Of a stretch of DNA of 64,000 bases, positions 8,272-16,186 are shown piece by piece. The notes beneath the pieces were generated by a model, which saw only the letters and a program-made list of their open reading frames with translations, was not told the DNA's origin and made no database searches. Position 1 is the first letter of the stretch. Each line of letters begins with the position of its first letter. The stretch spans positions 1-64,000 of the forward strand of contig NZ_JACOPQ010000009.1 of assembly GCF_014287675.1 (NCBI RefSeq), read 5' to 3'. Source of the stretch: Lawsonibacter faecis. Lineage in GTDB: Bacteria; Bacillota; Clostridia; Oscillospirales; Oscillospiraceae. A program made the position numbers and the translations under genes.

Positions 8272-8718
8272 TTACACCGCCCCGCCGCTCAGGCGGCGGG
8301 AGATGCGCCGGCGCATGGTAACGGTGGTCCCCTTTCCGGGTACGGAGCGGACCCGCAGGTTGTCCATAAAGCTCTCCATAATGGTGAAGCCCATGCCGGA
8401 GCGCTGCTCGTCTCCGGTGGTGAAGAGTGGCTCCCTGGCGCGGTCCACGTCCTCAATGCCCACGCCCCAATCGCGGATGACGATCTCCAGTACATTGTCC
8501 GCAAAAATCCGCAGCTTCATGGACACCTTGCCCAGGGTGTCCGGGTAGGCGTGGACAATGGCGTTGGTCACCGCCTCGCTGACGGCGGTCTTTACGTCGT
8601 TCACCTCATCCAGGGTGGGGTCCAGCTGGGCGGCGAAGCAGGCGGCCGCCGTCCGGGCGAAGCCCTCGTTGGCCGAGCGGCTGAGAAAGGTAATGGCGGC
8701 TTCATTGACGGGTTTCAT
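8272..8718 (-). CDS. spoIIAB: Anti-sigma-F factor and SpoIIAA kinase
   Basis: A 148-residue GHKL-fold serine kinase. The N box (EAVTNAIVHAY), G1 box (DWGVGIED) and G2 box (GMGFTIM) for ATP binding are all present. By family knowledge it binds sigma-F until unphosphorylated SpoIIAA displaces it, and it phosphorylates SpoIIAA. The ATG at 8716-8718 follows an AGGAGGACTAC site. It lies between spoIIAA (85 bp upstream) and sigF (2 bp downstream). Confidence 0.96.
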   Translation of the reverse strand: MKPVNEAAITFLSRSANEGFARTAAACFAAQLDPTLDEVNDVKTAVSEAVTNAIVHAYPDTLGKVSMKLRIFADNVLEIVIRDWGVGIEDVDRAREPLFTTGDEQRSGMGFTIMESFMDNLRVRSVPGKGTTVTMRRRISRRLSGGAV

Positions 8719-8736
8719 ATGTAGTCCTCCTTATAT

Positions 8737-8764
8737 GGCGGCAGGGGCGGCGCCCCTGCCCTGC
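8737..8764. repeat. Short GC-rich palindromic repeat, copy 2
   Basis: GGCAGGGGCG and its complement CGCCCCTGCC form a stem in the gap between spoIIAA and spoIIAB, nearly identical to the copy at 5928-5955. Inside this operon it could change the relative yield of the two proteins; that is inference. Confidence 0.45.
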
Positions 8765-8803
8765 GCTCTGACTGCGGCGCGGCGTCCGCCCCGGACGGCC
8801 GCG

Positions 8804-9112
8804 CTACGACTCAAATTTCACGATGCGCTCCAGGCCAGCGGCCCGAAGCACCTTGCCCGCCTGGGCCGGCACGTTGCGCACGGTCATCTGGCCGCCCAGC
8901 TCTCCCACGCGGCGGAAGGCCCGCAGTATCACCGCGATGCCGGAGCTGTCCATGAAGGTGACGCCGGAGAGATCCAGCGCCAGACGCCTGGGAAGCTGGG
9001 CGTCCACCTGACGGTCCATCTCCCGCATAATCTCCCCCGCGCCGTGGTGATCCACCTCACCGGATATTGTCAAAACCATTTCCCGGTCCGCGCCGGTACA
9101 GGTCACTGCCAT
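8804..9112 (-). CDS. spoIIAA: Anti-anti-sigma-F factor
   Basis: A 102-residue STAS-domain protein. The motif DLSGVTFMDSSGIAVI carries the phosphorylatable serine, by analogy Ser57 in MDSSG. When dephosphorylated by SpoIIE it sequesters SpoIIAB and frees sigma-F in the forespore. It is the first gene of the spoIIAA-spoIIAB-sigF operon. The ATG at 9110-9112 has a GGGGGG-type site upstream. Confidence 0.95.
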   Translation of the reverse strand: MAVTCTGADREMVLTISGEVDHHGAGEIMREMDRQVDAQLPRRLALDLSGVTFMDSSGIAVILRAFRRVGELGGQMTVRNVPAQAGKVLRAAGLERIVKFES

Positions 9113-9202
9113 AGCTTGTCCCCCCTATGAAACTGAAAAACAGTGCTCCGCACCGTTTTTCGCGCGCATCGCCCTTTTCCGGGGACGCGCAGGATGATAA
9201 AA

Positions 9203-9237
9203 AATCGCCGTATACCATTTTCTGGTATACGGCGATT
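9203..9237 (-). terminator. Terminator of the lipoprotein gene
   Basis: A perfect 15-bp stem (9203-9217 and 9223-9237) is followed on the minus strand by TTTTTTATC. It insulates spoIIAA from read-through of the gene upstream. Confidence 0.88.
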
Positions 9238-9258
9238 ATAGCCCATTTCCGATTCAGT

Positions 9259-9269
9259 TTTTGTCGAAT
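9259..9269. promoter_or_regulatory. Spo0A box upstream of spoIIAA
   Basis: TTTTGTCGAAT matches the Spo0A box core (TGTCGAA), about 150 bp upstream of the spoIIAA start. The spoIIA operon is a classic target of Spo0A~P with sigma-H. A weak sigma-H-like pair (CGGAAAA and GCGAAAAA on the minus strand, about 9150-9182) lies nearer the gene, but I would not rely on it. Confidence 0.5.
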
Positions 9270-9272
9270 GCG

Positions 9273-10508
9273 CTAACCCGGCCACGAAAATTCCGTAAAG
9301 ACCCACTTATCCCCCACAAGCTCGTAGGGGAAGTCCAGAACAACGGGAACCGGGGCTGTGGAGGGATCGCCATAGACGAGGGAACCCTCCATATGGTAGT
9401 TTAGCTTGGTATCGCTCAGCCGCTGCACCTGCTCCGTACCGTAGAAAGCGGGATACCCCGCGTCCAGCGGAGTCACATAGAGCACGCCGTCAAACTCCCG
9501 GTAGAGGCTGTCTTCGGCGAGCAGATTATCCACAATTTCGTCGGAGAAGAGGGTTTTCAGATAGGTGCGCAGCTCCAGCATCGTGGAGATGCCGGGGTAC
9601 TCCACCCGGTAATATGTCCACTGGCTGTCCTCCGGGTGGATCTCGTCCTCAAACACGCTGGGAAGGGTCATGCCCGCGAACCAGTTCCACGCCTCCAGCG
9701 CGCGGTCGAGCTGAATCCGGATCCGGGCCTCGGGGGACTGGGCGTAGGCCGTGAACGCGCGGTCGTGCTGGAGGCGGTAGACGTTTCCCTGCTTCATCAG
9801 CACGTACCAGCCCACGCTCAGATCGTCCTGGGGGGCCACGCCGCACAGCCACATATCCTCCCCCAAGCCCACAAAATAGCCGGGGTCGGCGGAGAGCTCC
9901 TCCGCCAGATACCGCTCCGCGGCCTCGCCGCCCCCCTCCGTCTGCGCGGCAGCCCGGCGGGCGATGCGCTCCTTCTGGGCGGCCCAGTCCTCCGGCTCCT
10001 GGGAGGGGAAGCAGGCCCCGGCGTACTGGAAGAGGATATCCGCCGCCTCGGCGGGGGTCACGGCGCCGGAGGGGTCCTCATAAAACCAGGCGTTCCCGCC
10101 CTCATAGGCCACCGCCGTCACACCGGGGGCATAGTCCGCGAACCAGTAGCTGCGGTCCAAGGCATACAGGTCATAGTTGGAAAATCCGCCCCGGTTCGCC
10201 TCGCACCAGGCCAGCGCGGCCTCGTACCGCTCCGTATCGCTCCCGGCGTCGGATGGTGAGGGCGTGGGAGACGGCTCGGCGGGAGGTGCTTCCCCGCCCG
10301 CCGTTCCGGTGGGGGACGGGGAAACGGCGGAATTGGTCTCCACCGGGCCGGGCGAGGCGGTTTGGGCCGCTGTCGGCCCGGTGGAGACCGGCGTGGGCAG
10401 GGAGGACACGGAGGGCACCGCGGTATTGTCCGCGCCGCCGGGCTGCACCCGGCAGCCGGAGAGGGTCAGCAGAAGCAGTATCAACAGGAAAGCGGTTCGT
10501 TTTTTCAT
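9273..10508 (-). CDS. Lipoprotein of unknown function
   Basis: The ATG at 10506-10508 follows GGAGGTGGCGGCG and begins a lipoprotein signal (MKKRTAFLLILLLLTLSGC), with the lipobox Cys at residue 19. About 60 residues of Pro/Ser/Thr/Gly-rich linker follow (TPVSTGPTAAQTASPGP and similar), a flexible tether to the membrane surface. The globular remainder of the 411 residues has many Trp and Tyr residues (DRSYWFADYAPGV, DSQWTYYRVEYPG). I do not recognise the family. It is monocistronic, with its own terminator. Confidence 0.8.
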   Translation of the reverse strand: MKKRTAFLLILLLLTLSGCRVQPGGADNTAVPSVSSLPTPVSTGPTAAQTASPGPVETNSAVSPSPTGTAGGEAPPAEPSPTPSPSDAGSDTERYEAALAWCEANRGGFSNYDLYALDRSYWFADYAPGVTAVAYEGGNAWFYEDPSGAVTPAEAADILFQYAGACFPSQEPEDWAAQKERIARRAAAQTEGGGEAAERYLAEELSADPGYFVGLGEDMWLCGVAPQDDLSVGWYVLMKQGNVYRLQHDRAFTAYAQSPEARIRIQLDRALEAWNWFAGMTLPSVFEDEIHPEDSQWTYYRVEYPGISTMLELRTYLKTLFSDEIVDNLLAEDSLYREFDGVLYVTPLDAGYPAFYGTEQVQRLSDTKLNYHMEGSLVYGDPSTAPVPVVLDFPYELVGDKWVFTEFSWPG

Positions 10509-10547
10509 CGCCGCCACCTCCATCTGGGCAGAGCTTTTTCCAATCCC

Positions 10548-10650
10548 GGAGTTGTCTGAAAAACCGGGGTGATTCGAATCTCAAGCGGAGCGTCATATAC
10601 GCCGTTTTATCGCAGAGCGGCGGGTCGCTCGGACTTATCAGATACACCCT
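10548..10650. repeat. MITE-like repeat, internally deleted copy
   Basis: The left end reads GGAGTTGTCTGA and the right end TCAGATACACCCT, which are imperfect terminal inverted repeats. It aligns along its length with the 162-bp element at 45101-45262 (shared GGGGTG, AGCGG, GCCGTTTT, GACTT) but lacks about 60 bp of the middle. It lies just upstream of the lipoprotein gene. Confidence 0.6.
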
Positions 10651-10730
10651 ATGCGCAATTGTACCCATCCTTGCCGGTTTTCATCAGTAAGCCGGACAAT
10701 AAGCGCAGTATGAAGGGCTCAACTTCTCGC

Positions 10731-10758
10731 TTGACGCGATCGTACAGTGTGCTATCAT
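10731..10758 (+). promoter_or_regulatory. Promoter facing a gene-poor stretch
   Basis: TTGACG (10731-10736), a 16-bp spacer and TATCAT (10753-10758) point rightward into 10760-10990, which has no recognisable gene. A 52-codon frame (10878-11036, MEVTNNNSLMERSDVRP) lies downstream; its GGAGGTG falls inside the frame rather than before it, so I do not call it a gene. A small RNA is possible. Confidence 0.4.
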
Positions 10759-10990
10759 ATACGCATACTGTTAAAAGAGCAAGCATATTTTGTGAACTTT
10801 TGTTCAATCCGTATTCCAGTTCCAGCCGGCGTCCCCGTCTTTTTATGATAAACGCTCAAGCGGCTACAAAACCACCCCATGGAGGTGACAAATAATAACA
10901 GTCTTATGGAGCGGAGCGATGTCCGCCCCATTTGGGGAAAAGGAAAGGATACGCGGGTGCGCCATTGGCTGTCCCGTGTGCGCCCGGCGC

Positions 10991-11034
10991 ACACGAAGAG
11001 AGGCCGCCGGATATCCGGCGGCCTCTCTTCGTGT
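10991..11034. terminator. Perfect 44-bp palindrome, probable valS terminator
   Basis: Bases 10991-11012 are the exact reverse complement of 11013-11034. It lies just beyond the outer copy of the valS 3' end, so it was probably the original valS terminator before the insertion. There is no long T-tract on either side. Confidence 0.55.
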
Positions 11035-11056
11035 TGATTATCCATTGATTACATGG

Positions 11057-11338
11057 CGCTCAGCTGTTCCTCCAGCTTCGCAATCAGGCTCTTGAGCTTC
11101 TCCGCGCGCTCCTGCTCCGCCTCCCCGCGAAATCATCATTTCGCGGGGACCCCAATTAATCTAATCTGCACGGGCGGAGTAAATCCGCCCGGCATCAAGG
11201 TTTTGGCCTCTCGGAGTCCAAAACGCTTGGACCGCGGCACCCGCCGCGAGGTGGCGGCGGACTCAGGCCAATACGCTGAGCTGTTCCTCCAGCTTCGCAA
11301 TCAGGCTCTTGAGCTTCTCCGCGCGCTCCTGCTCCGCC
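11057..11338 (-). repeat. Structured insertion with duplicated valS 3' end
   Basis: A 65-bp segment at 11057-11121 recurs at 11274-11338 with one mismatch; both encode the last coiled-coil turns of ValRS (EQERAEKLKSLIAKLEEQL). Between them is a 152-bp core. It holds hairpin I (11123-11148), hairpin II with loop GTAAA (11171-11191), and the strands CAAGGTTTTGG (11196-11206) and CCAAAACGCTTGG (11218-11230). The same layout recurs at 61283-61547. The outer copy retains its own stop (…LSAM), and the used copy now ends LSVLA. Confidence 0.85.
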
Positions 11339-13896
11339 GCCACCACATTGGCAGGGGCCTTATTGATAAAGCCGGGGTTTTGCAGCTTGGTCTCCAGCTT
11401 TTCCAGCTCGGCCTTGTTTTTGCCCAGTTCCTTCTCCATACGGGCCTTCTCCTTCTCCATGTCCACCAGGTCGCTCATGGGCATGAACATCCGGGCCTCG
11501 TGAGTCACGGCGGAGACCATGGCGCCCGCATCCGAAGGGGCCTCGGTCACAATCTCCACCGCGTCGGCATAGGCCAGGCGCTTCAGGAAGGGAATCCCAA
11601 GCTCGAAGACGGCCGTCTGGTCGGTAACCACGGTGAGGCGGGCCTTCTTGGAGGGGGGCACGTTCATCTCCGCCCTCCTTGTGCGGACGGCGGAGATGGC
11701 CTCCATAACCAGCTCCATAGCCCGCTTCTCCTCGGGGAAGCTGAGCTCCGCGCGGTACTCAGGCCACTTTTGGAGCATGAGGTACTCCCCCTCGTGGGGG
11801 AGGGCCTGCCAGATCTCCTCGGTGATAAAGGGCATGAAGGGGTGGAGGAGCTTGAGCATCTCGGTGAGGACGTAGCACAGGACCTGCTGGGCCTGGACCT
11901 TGGCCGCCTCATCCCCGCCCTGGAGGCGTGACTTACACAGCTCAATATACCAGTCGCAGTAGGAGTCCCAGATAAAGTCGTAGACCTTCTGGGCGGCCAC
12001 GCCCAGCTCGTACTTGTCCATGTTCTCGGTGATCTCTGGAATCACGCTGTTGAGCTTGGAGAGAATCCACTTGTCCTCCAGCTCCAGGGCAGAAGGAAGC
12101 TCGCACTTGTCGATGGTCAGGTTCATCATCAGAAAGCGGGAGGCGTTCCAAATCTTGTTGGCGAAATTGCGCATGGCCTCGCACTTCTCGGGAAGGAAGC
12201 GCATGTCATTTCCGGGAGAGTTGCCGGTGACCAGGTTGAAGCGCAGGGCGTCCGCGCCGTACTGCTCGGCGATCACCAGGGGATCGATGCCGTTGCCCAG
12301 GGATTTACTCATCTTGCGGCCCTTCTCATCCCGGATGATGCCGTGGATGAAGACAGTGTGGAAGGGGGGCTTCTTGGTGTGCTCGCAGCCGGAGAAAATC
12401 ATCCGGGCCACCCAGAAGAAGATGATGTCGTAGGCGGTGACGAGGACGTCGGTGGGGTAGAAATACTGGTAGTCCTCGGCGTTCTCATCGGGCCAGCCCA
12501 GGGTGGAGAAGGGCCAGAGGGCGGAGGAGAACCAAGTGTCCAGCACGTCCTCCTCCTGGTGGATATGCGTGCTGCGGCAGTGATCGCACTCAGTGGGATC
12601 GGTCTCAGAGACCGTCATGCGCCCGCAATCGTCGCAGGTCCAGGCGGGGATGCGGTGGCCCCACCAGAGCTGGCGGGAGATGCACCAATCATGGACGTTC
12701 TCCATCCAGTTTGTGTAGATCTTGGAGAAGCGGTCGGGGACGAACTTGACCTCCCCGTCGTTGACCACCCGGAGCGCTTCCTTCGCCAGGGGCTCCATCT
12801 TGACGAACCACTGGGCGGAGATGAGGGGCTCCACATCGGTTCCGCAGCGGTAGCAGGTGCCCACGTTGTGGGTATGCTCGGTGATTTTTTCCAGGAGGCC
12901 CAAGGCATCCAGATCGGCCACGATGGCCTTGCGGGCCTCATAGCGGTCCATGCCCTGATATTTGCCGCCGTTCTCGTTGATTTTGCCGCTGTCGTCCAGG
13001 ACGCGGATGGATTCCAGGTTGTGGCGCACTCCCACCTCGAAGTCGTTGGGGTCGTGGGCGGGGGTCATCTTCACGCAGCCGGTGCCGAACTCCATGTCCA
13101 CGTACTCGTCGGCCACGATGGGGATCTCCTTGTCCATCAGGGGCAGTATGCAGGTCTTGCCCACCAGGTCCCTGTAGCGGTCGTCATTGGGATTCACGGC
13201 CACGCCGGTGTCGCCCAGCATGGTCTCGGGCCGGGTGGTGGCCACGATGACATAGCGGCCCGGCTCGCCCTTGATGGGGTATTTGAGATGCCAGAAGTGG
13301 CCGGGCTTCTCCTTATACTCCACCTCCGCGTCGGAGAGGGCGGTGGTGCAGTGGGGGCACCAGTTGATGATGCGGCTGCCCTTGTAGATGAGGCCCTTAT
13401 TGTACATCTCCACAAAGACGTGGCGGACCGCGGCGGAGAGGCCCTCGTCCATGGTGAAGCGCGCCCGGGACCAGTCGCAGGACGCGCCCAGCTTCTTCTG
13501 CTGCTCCACGATTCTCCCGCCGTACTTGGCCTTCCAGTCCCAGACCCGCTCCAGGAACTTGTCCCGGCCCAGGTCGTGGCGGGTGAGGCCCTCCTCGGTG
13601 CGCAGGGCCTCCTCCACCTTAATCTGGGTGGCGATGCCCGCGTGGTCGGTGCCGGGGACCCACAGCGCGGCGTAGCCCTCCATCCGCTTGAAGCGGATGA
13701 GGATGTCCTGCATGGTGCAGTCCATGGCGTGGCCCATGTGGAGCTGGCCGGTGACGTTGGGCGGCGGCATCACGATGGTAAAGGGCTTCTTGTCCGGGTC
13801 CCGGCGGCCCTCAAAGCAGCCGTTTCTCTCCCACATCCCGTAGATGCGGCTTTCGACCTCCTGGGGTTCGTATGTTTTGGAAAGTTCTCTGTTCAT
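11263..13896 (-). CDS. valS: Valyl-tRNA synthetase
   Basis: An 877-residue class I synthetase that charges tRNA-Val. The HIGH motif is HMGH (PPPNVTGQLHMGH, near residue 45) and the KMSKS motif is intact (GRKMSKSLGNG). The CP1 editing domain, the anticodon-binding domain and a C-terminal coiled coil (MEKEKARMEKELGKNKAELEKLE) follow in order. The ATG at 13894-13896 has AGGAG 8 bp upstream; the GTG three codons earlier overlaps that site. It sits 5 bp after the YcxB-like gene, under the Val T-box. The last three residues come from the inserted element described at 11057-11338. Confidence 0.97.
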   Translation of the reverse strand: MNRELSKTYEPQEVESRIYGMWERNGCFEGRRDPDKKPFTIVMPPPNVTGQLHMGHAMDCTMQDILIRFKRMEGYAALWVPGTDHAGIATQIKVEEALRTEEGLTRHDLGRDKFLERVWDWKAKYGGRIVEQQKKLGASCDWSRARFTMDEGLSAAVRHVFVEMYNKGLIYKGSRIINWCPHCTTALSDAEVEYKEKPGHFWHLKYPIKGEPGRYVIVATTRPETMLGDTGVAVNPNDDRYRDLVGKTCILPLMDKEIPIVADEYVDMEFGTGCVKMTPAHDPNDFEVGVRHNLESIRVLDDSGKINENGGKYQGMDRYEARKAIVADLDALGLLEKITEHTHNVGTCYRCGTDVEPLISAQWFVKMEPLAKEALRVVNDGEVKFVPDRFSKIYTNWMENVHDWCISRQLWWGHRIPAWTCDDCGRMTVSETDPTECDHCRSTHIHQEEDVLDTWFSSALWPFSTLGWPDENAEDYQYFYPTDVLVTAYDIIFFWVARMIFSGCEHTKKPPFHTVFIHGIIRDEKGRKMSKSLGNGIDPLVIAEQYGADALRFNLVTGNSPGNDMRFLPEKCEAMRNFANKIWNASRFLMMNLTIDKCELPSALELEDKWILSKLNSVIPEITENMDKYELGVAAQKVYDFIWDSYCDWYIELCKSRLQGGDEAAKVQAQQVLCYVLTEMLKLLHPFMPFITEEIWQALPHEGEYLMLQKWPEYRAELSFPEEKRAMELVMEAISAVRTRRAEMNVPPSKKARLTVVTDQTAVFELGIPFLKRLAYADAVEIVTEAPSDAGAMVSAVTHEARMFMPMSDLVDMEKEKARMEKELGKNKAELEKLETKLQNPGFINKAPANVVAAEQERAEKLKSLIAKLEEQLSVLA

Positions 13897-13901
13897 TGGT
13901 A

Positions 13902-14519
13902 TCACTCCTGTTTCAGCATACTTTGCAGACGCCTGCTCTCCAGTTTATAAAATCTGATCTTCTTTTTCCTGCAGTAATTCAGCAGATAAGCTCTGAATTC
14001 CGCCTCCCGTCCATCCGTGAGGCAGGCCTTTGGCAATACCAGCCCCGCCTGCCCCTTAGGAGCGGAAAACCCAATCTCCATCCTGCTGTGGAGCAGGAAT
14101 ATCCGCTCGCTCTCCTCCACCTTGCACAGTTTCCGACAGTCCCAGGTACCGAGTTCAGTTCCGTCTATTTTTAAGTGGCAGAGGTCTCCTTCAAAGACCA
14201 TCGTCTGAATCTGCCTGTGCCGCTGCTCCGACGGTGTCAGGCCGCTGTAGCGCAGCCACTTCAGCCTGTTCCTCACGGAAAGGCCGCTCCATACATACCA
14301 CATGGAGCAGACACATACTGCCGCCAAAATGGCGGTGACCACGGTCAGTCTCATATCACCCACCATAAGCCCGACCAACAGGCCCGTAAGACTCAAGCAG
14401 AAAAAAACCGTATAGCCGACACATTCCGCCTTGAAGTCCCGCACGTAGGGAATCAGCGCGGATTGCTCCTCAGCGCGCTCAAACTGCGACTGGGTGCCTT
14501 CAAATAGAAACAGCTCCAC
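13902..14519 (-). CDS. YcxB-like membrane protein
   Basis: The start is GTG at 14517-14519 behind GGGAGGAG; the longer frame upstream runs through the T-box and is false. The 205-residue protein has two adjacent membrane helices (GYTVFFCLSLTGLLVGLMVG and LTVVTAILAAVCVCSMWYVW). A C-terminal domain follows (GTWDCRKLCKVEESERIFLLHSRMEIGFSAPK) that resembles the YcxB-like PH-type domain. The function of that family is unknown. It lies between the T-box and valS, so its expression must rise with uncharged tRNA-Val. That placement is unusual. Confidence 0.75.
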   Translation of the reverse strand: MELFLFEGTQSQFERAEEQSALIPYVRDFKAECVGYTVFFCLSLTGLLVGLMVGDMRLTVVTAILAAVCVCSMWYVWSGLSVRNRLKWLRYSGLTPSEQRHRQIQTMVFEGDLCHLKIDGTELGTWDCRKLCKVEESERIFLLHSRMEIGFSAPKGQAGLVLPKACLTDGREAEFRAYLLNYCRKKKIRFYKLESRRLQSMLKQE

Positions 14520-14536
14520 AGTGCACTCCTCCCGAC

Positions 14537-14783
14537 AAAAAACGCCCTGAGCCTCTCGGCTCAGGGCGAACAAAAGTCCGTGGTACCACCTGGGTTCGGG
14601 CAGAGACTGCCCGCGCTCAACGCCCATAACGGGGGCTTGCCGCCGGTCCTTACTCCCATTCGGGACCGAAGCTCCGGGACCACCTTCCACGCACCCCCTC
14701 GGGAAGCCTTTCACCAACCGGCTCCTCTCTGCGCCTTGCGGGGCGTGTACTCCTTCCCATCGTCGCTTTTCGCTTGATAGTGC
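14537..14783 (-). ncRNA. T-box leader, Val specifier (GUG)
   Basis: The minus-strand leader has the stem I elements AGAGAG and GGTTGGTG, a specifier-loop candidate GUG at 14681-14683 placed ten bases before GGAGC as in glyQS, the T-box core CCCAGGTGGTACCACGG (14578-14594), and a terminator (14543-14568) followed by TTTTTT. Uncharged tRNA-Val should pair with it and allow read-through into the YcxB-like gene and valS. Confidence 0.93.
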
Positions 14784-14788
14784 TACTT

Positions 14789-14817
14789 AGTATATCCACT
14801 TGTACGCCAATTGTCAA
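14789..14817 (-). promoter_or_regulatory. Sigma-A promoter of the valS T-box operon
   Basis: TTGACA (14812-14817), a 17-bp spacer and TATACT (14789-14794) on the minus strand lie directly before the T-box. Confidence 0.85.
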
Positions 14818-14923
14818 GGGAAAGACAAAATGGACCCTATTTTTATCGCAAGACCCTCCATGCGGTGAACGCCGGGCACAGGACGGCCCAATGACGCCCG
14901 GGCAGCGCGGCTATTCTGCCCGG

Positions 14924-14952
14924 GTGACAACCTCCGCCCAATCTGTTACAAT
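14924..14952 (+). promoter_or_regulatory. Sigma-A-type promoter
   Basis: GTGACA (14924-14929), a 17-bp spacer and TACAAT (14947-14952) lie about 30 bp upstream of the ATG at 14984. Confidence 0.6.
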
Positions 14953-14983
14953 GGAAGCGATATGTTGAAAGGAGCGGGAACAT

Positions 14984-15478
14984 ATGTCGAAGATCAAAAA
15001 CGAGGCCAGGAATCAATTCCCCCTGGTCACCGCCGTCCGGGGCCAGCTGGAGCAGCGGGCCGCGTGGCTCTACCTTCTCTGCGACGAGGGCCGAAAGCGG
15101 GGGCTGAACCCCAGGGACTTCGGCTCCGCCGCCATCAGGCGCTGCGGCCTGGGCCAGGGGAGGCACCTGGTCAGGGAGGGGGGCACCGACAGTCTCAAGG
15201 GCCTGCGCAAAACCCTCTTCACCAAGCCCGCCCAGTGGATGTTCGAGATGAAGGTCATCCATTCCACCGACGACGAGCTGGAGCTCCACTTCCACTACTG
15301 CCCCCTGGTGAAGGCCTGGCAGAAGGCCGGCTGCTCCGACGAGGAGATTAGTATGCTCTGCGACATCGCCATGTGCGGCGACCGGGGCATCGGCGAGGCT
15401 TACGGCTGCGAGCTGGACCTGCCCAAGACCATTGCAAACGGCGACGACATCTGCCATCTGCGCTACCACAAGAAATAG
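14984..15478 (+). CDS. L-2-amino-thiazoline-4-carboxylate hydrolase-like protein
   Basis: A 164-residue cytosolic protein. The segments VREGGTDSLKGLRKTLF, ELELHFHYCPLVKAWQKAGCSDEEISMLCDIAMCGDRGI and ELDLPKTIANGDDICHLRYHKK match the ATC-hydrolase-like family (L-2-amino-thiazoline-4-carboxylic acid hydrolase). Most members of this family in Clostridia have no proven substrate. Conserved Cys and His residues in FHYCP and LCDIAMCGD probably form the active site. GGAG lies 9 bp before the ATG. It is followed by a Nudix gene 18 bp on, probably in one transcript. Confidence 0.8.
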   Translation: MSKIKNEARNQFPLVTAVRGQLEQRAAWLYLLCDEGRKRGLNPRDFGSAAIRRCGLGQGRHLVREGGTDSLKGLRKTLFTKPAQWMFEMKVIHSTDDELELHFHYCPLVKAWQKAGCSDEEISMLCDIAMCGDRGIGEAYGCELDLPKTIANGDDICHLRYHKK

Positions 15479-15496
15479 ACGATTCCGGAGGATAAA

Positions 15497-16129
15497 ATGG
15501 ACAATGAAATTCTGCTGCAGGAGCCCTGGCTGAGGTGGGCCATCGAAATTCAGAGTCTTGCGCAATGTGGGCTTACTTATACGAAGGACCCGTATGACGC
15601 CGAGCGGTATAAGCAGCTCAGGAACATCTCGTCGGAAATGCTGAGCTATAAAACGGGTATTCCCACCGATAAGGTCAAGGAAATCTTCTGCAGTGAGAGC
15701 GGGTATCAAACACCGAAGCTGGATACAAGGGCCGCCGTCTTTCAGGAGGGAAGAATTTTACTTGTCCACGAGAACAACGGCACATGGTCCCTGCCCGGGG
15801 GTTGGGTGGACGTGCTGGAGTCGGTCGGCTCCAACACGGTGAAGGAGGTCAGGGAAGAGTCCGGCCTGGAGGTAAAGCCGGTGAAACTCATTGCCGTTCA
15901 GGACAGAAACAAGCACAATACGCCGCCCTACGCCTACGGGGTGTGCAAGGTATTCGTCCTCTGCGACACCTTGGGCGGGCGCTTTACCAAAAACATCGAG
16001 ACCACTGAAACCGGTTACTTCTCCATGGATGATCTCCCCCTTCTCGCCGAAGAGAAATGCACAAGGGCGCAAATCCGGATGTGCTTCGATGCATTTGAAA
16101 GCCCCCGTTGGGAGACTTTGTTTGATTGA
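15497..16129 (+). CDS. Nudix hydrolase with N-terminal accessory domain
   Basis: The 210 residues split into an N-terminal helical domain (1-65, like the NUDIX_N_2 domain of ADP-ribose-type hydrolases) and a Nudix domain. The Nudix box reads G-x5-E-x7-K-E-x2-EE-x-G-L (GGWVDVLESVG, then KEVREESGL near residues 100-123); the usual first Arg is Lys, a conservative change. Members with this N-terminal domain usually cleave ADP-ribose or related nucleotide sugars. The ribosome site is CCGGAGGATAAA. Confidence 0.87.
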   Translation: MDNEILLQEPWLRWAIEIQSLAQCGLTYTKDPYDAERYKQLRNISSEMLSYKTGIPTDKVKEIFCSESGYQTPKLDTRAAVFQEGRILLVHENNGTWSLPGGWVDVLESVGSNTVKEVREESGLEVKPVKLIAVQDRNKHNTPPYAYGVCKVFVLCDTLGGRFTKNIETTETGYFSMDDLPLLAEEKCTRAQIRMCFDAFESPRWETLFD

Positions 16130-16186
16130 CCCAGGCTCTCTCCCTCCGCACCCGGACCAAAGCTAAACAGAAGGAGTACATACGCC

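Noticed and set aside
10565..10600. GATTCGAATC resembling a tRNA T-loop
   Set aside because: No acceptor stem, anticodon arm or CCA end fits; the stretch belongs to the MITE-like repeat shared with 45101-45262.
11053..11340. Diversity-generating retroelement (variable and template repeat at a gene 3' end)
   Set aside because: The only difference between the two 65-bp copies is C/G rather than at adenine, the repeats are too short, and there is no reverse transcriptase gene nearby.
13902..14717. 271-codon version of the YcxB-like protein
   Set aside because: The first 66 codons lie inside the T-box leader; the GTG at 14517-14519 with its own ribosome site gives a sensible protein.
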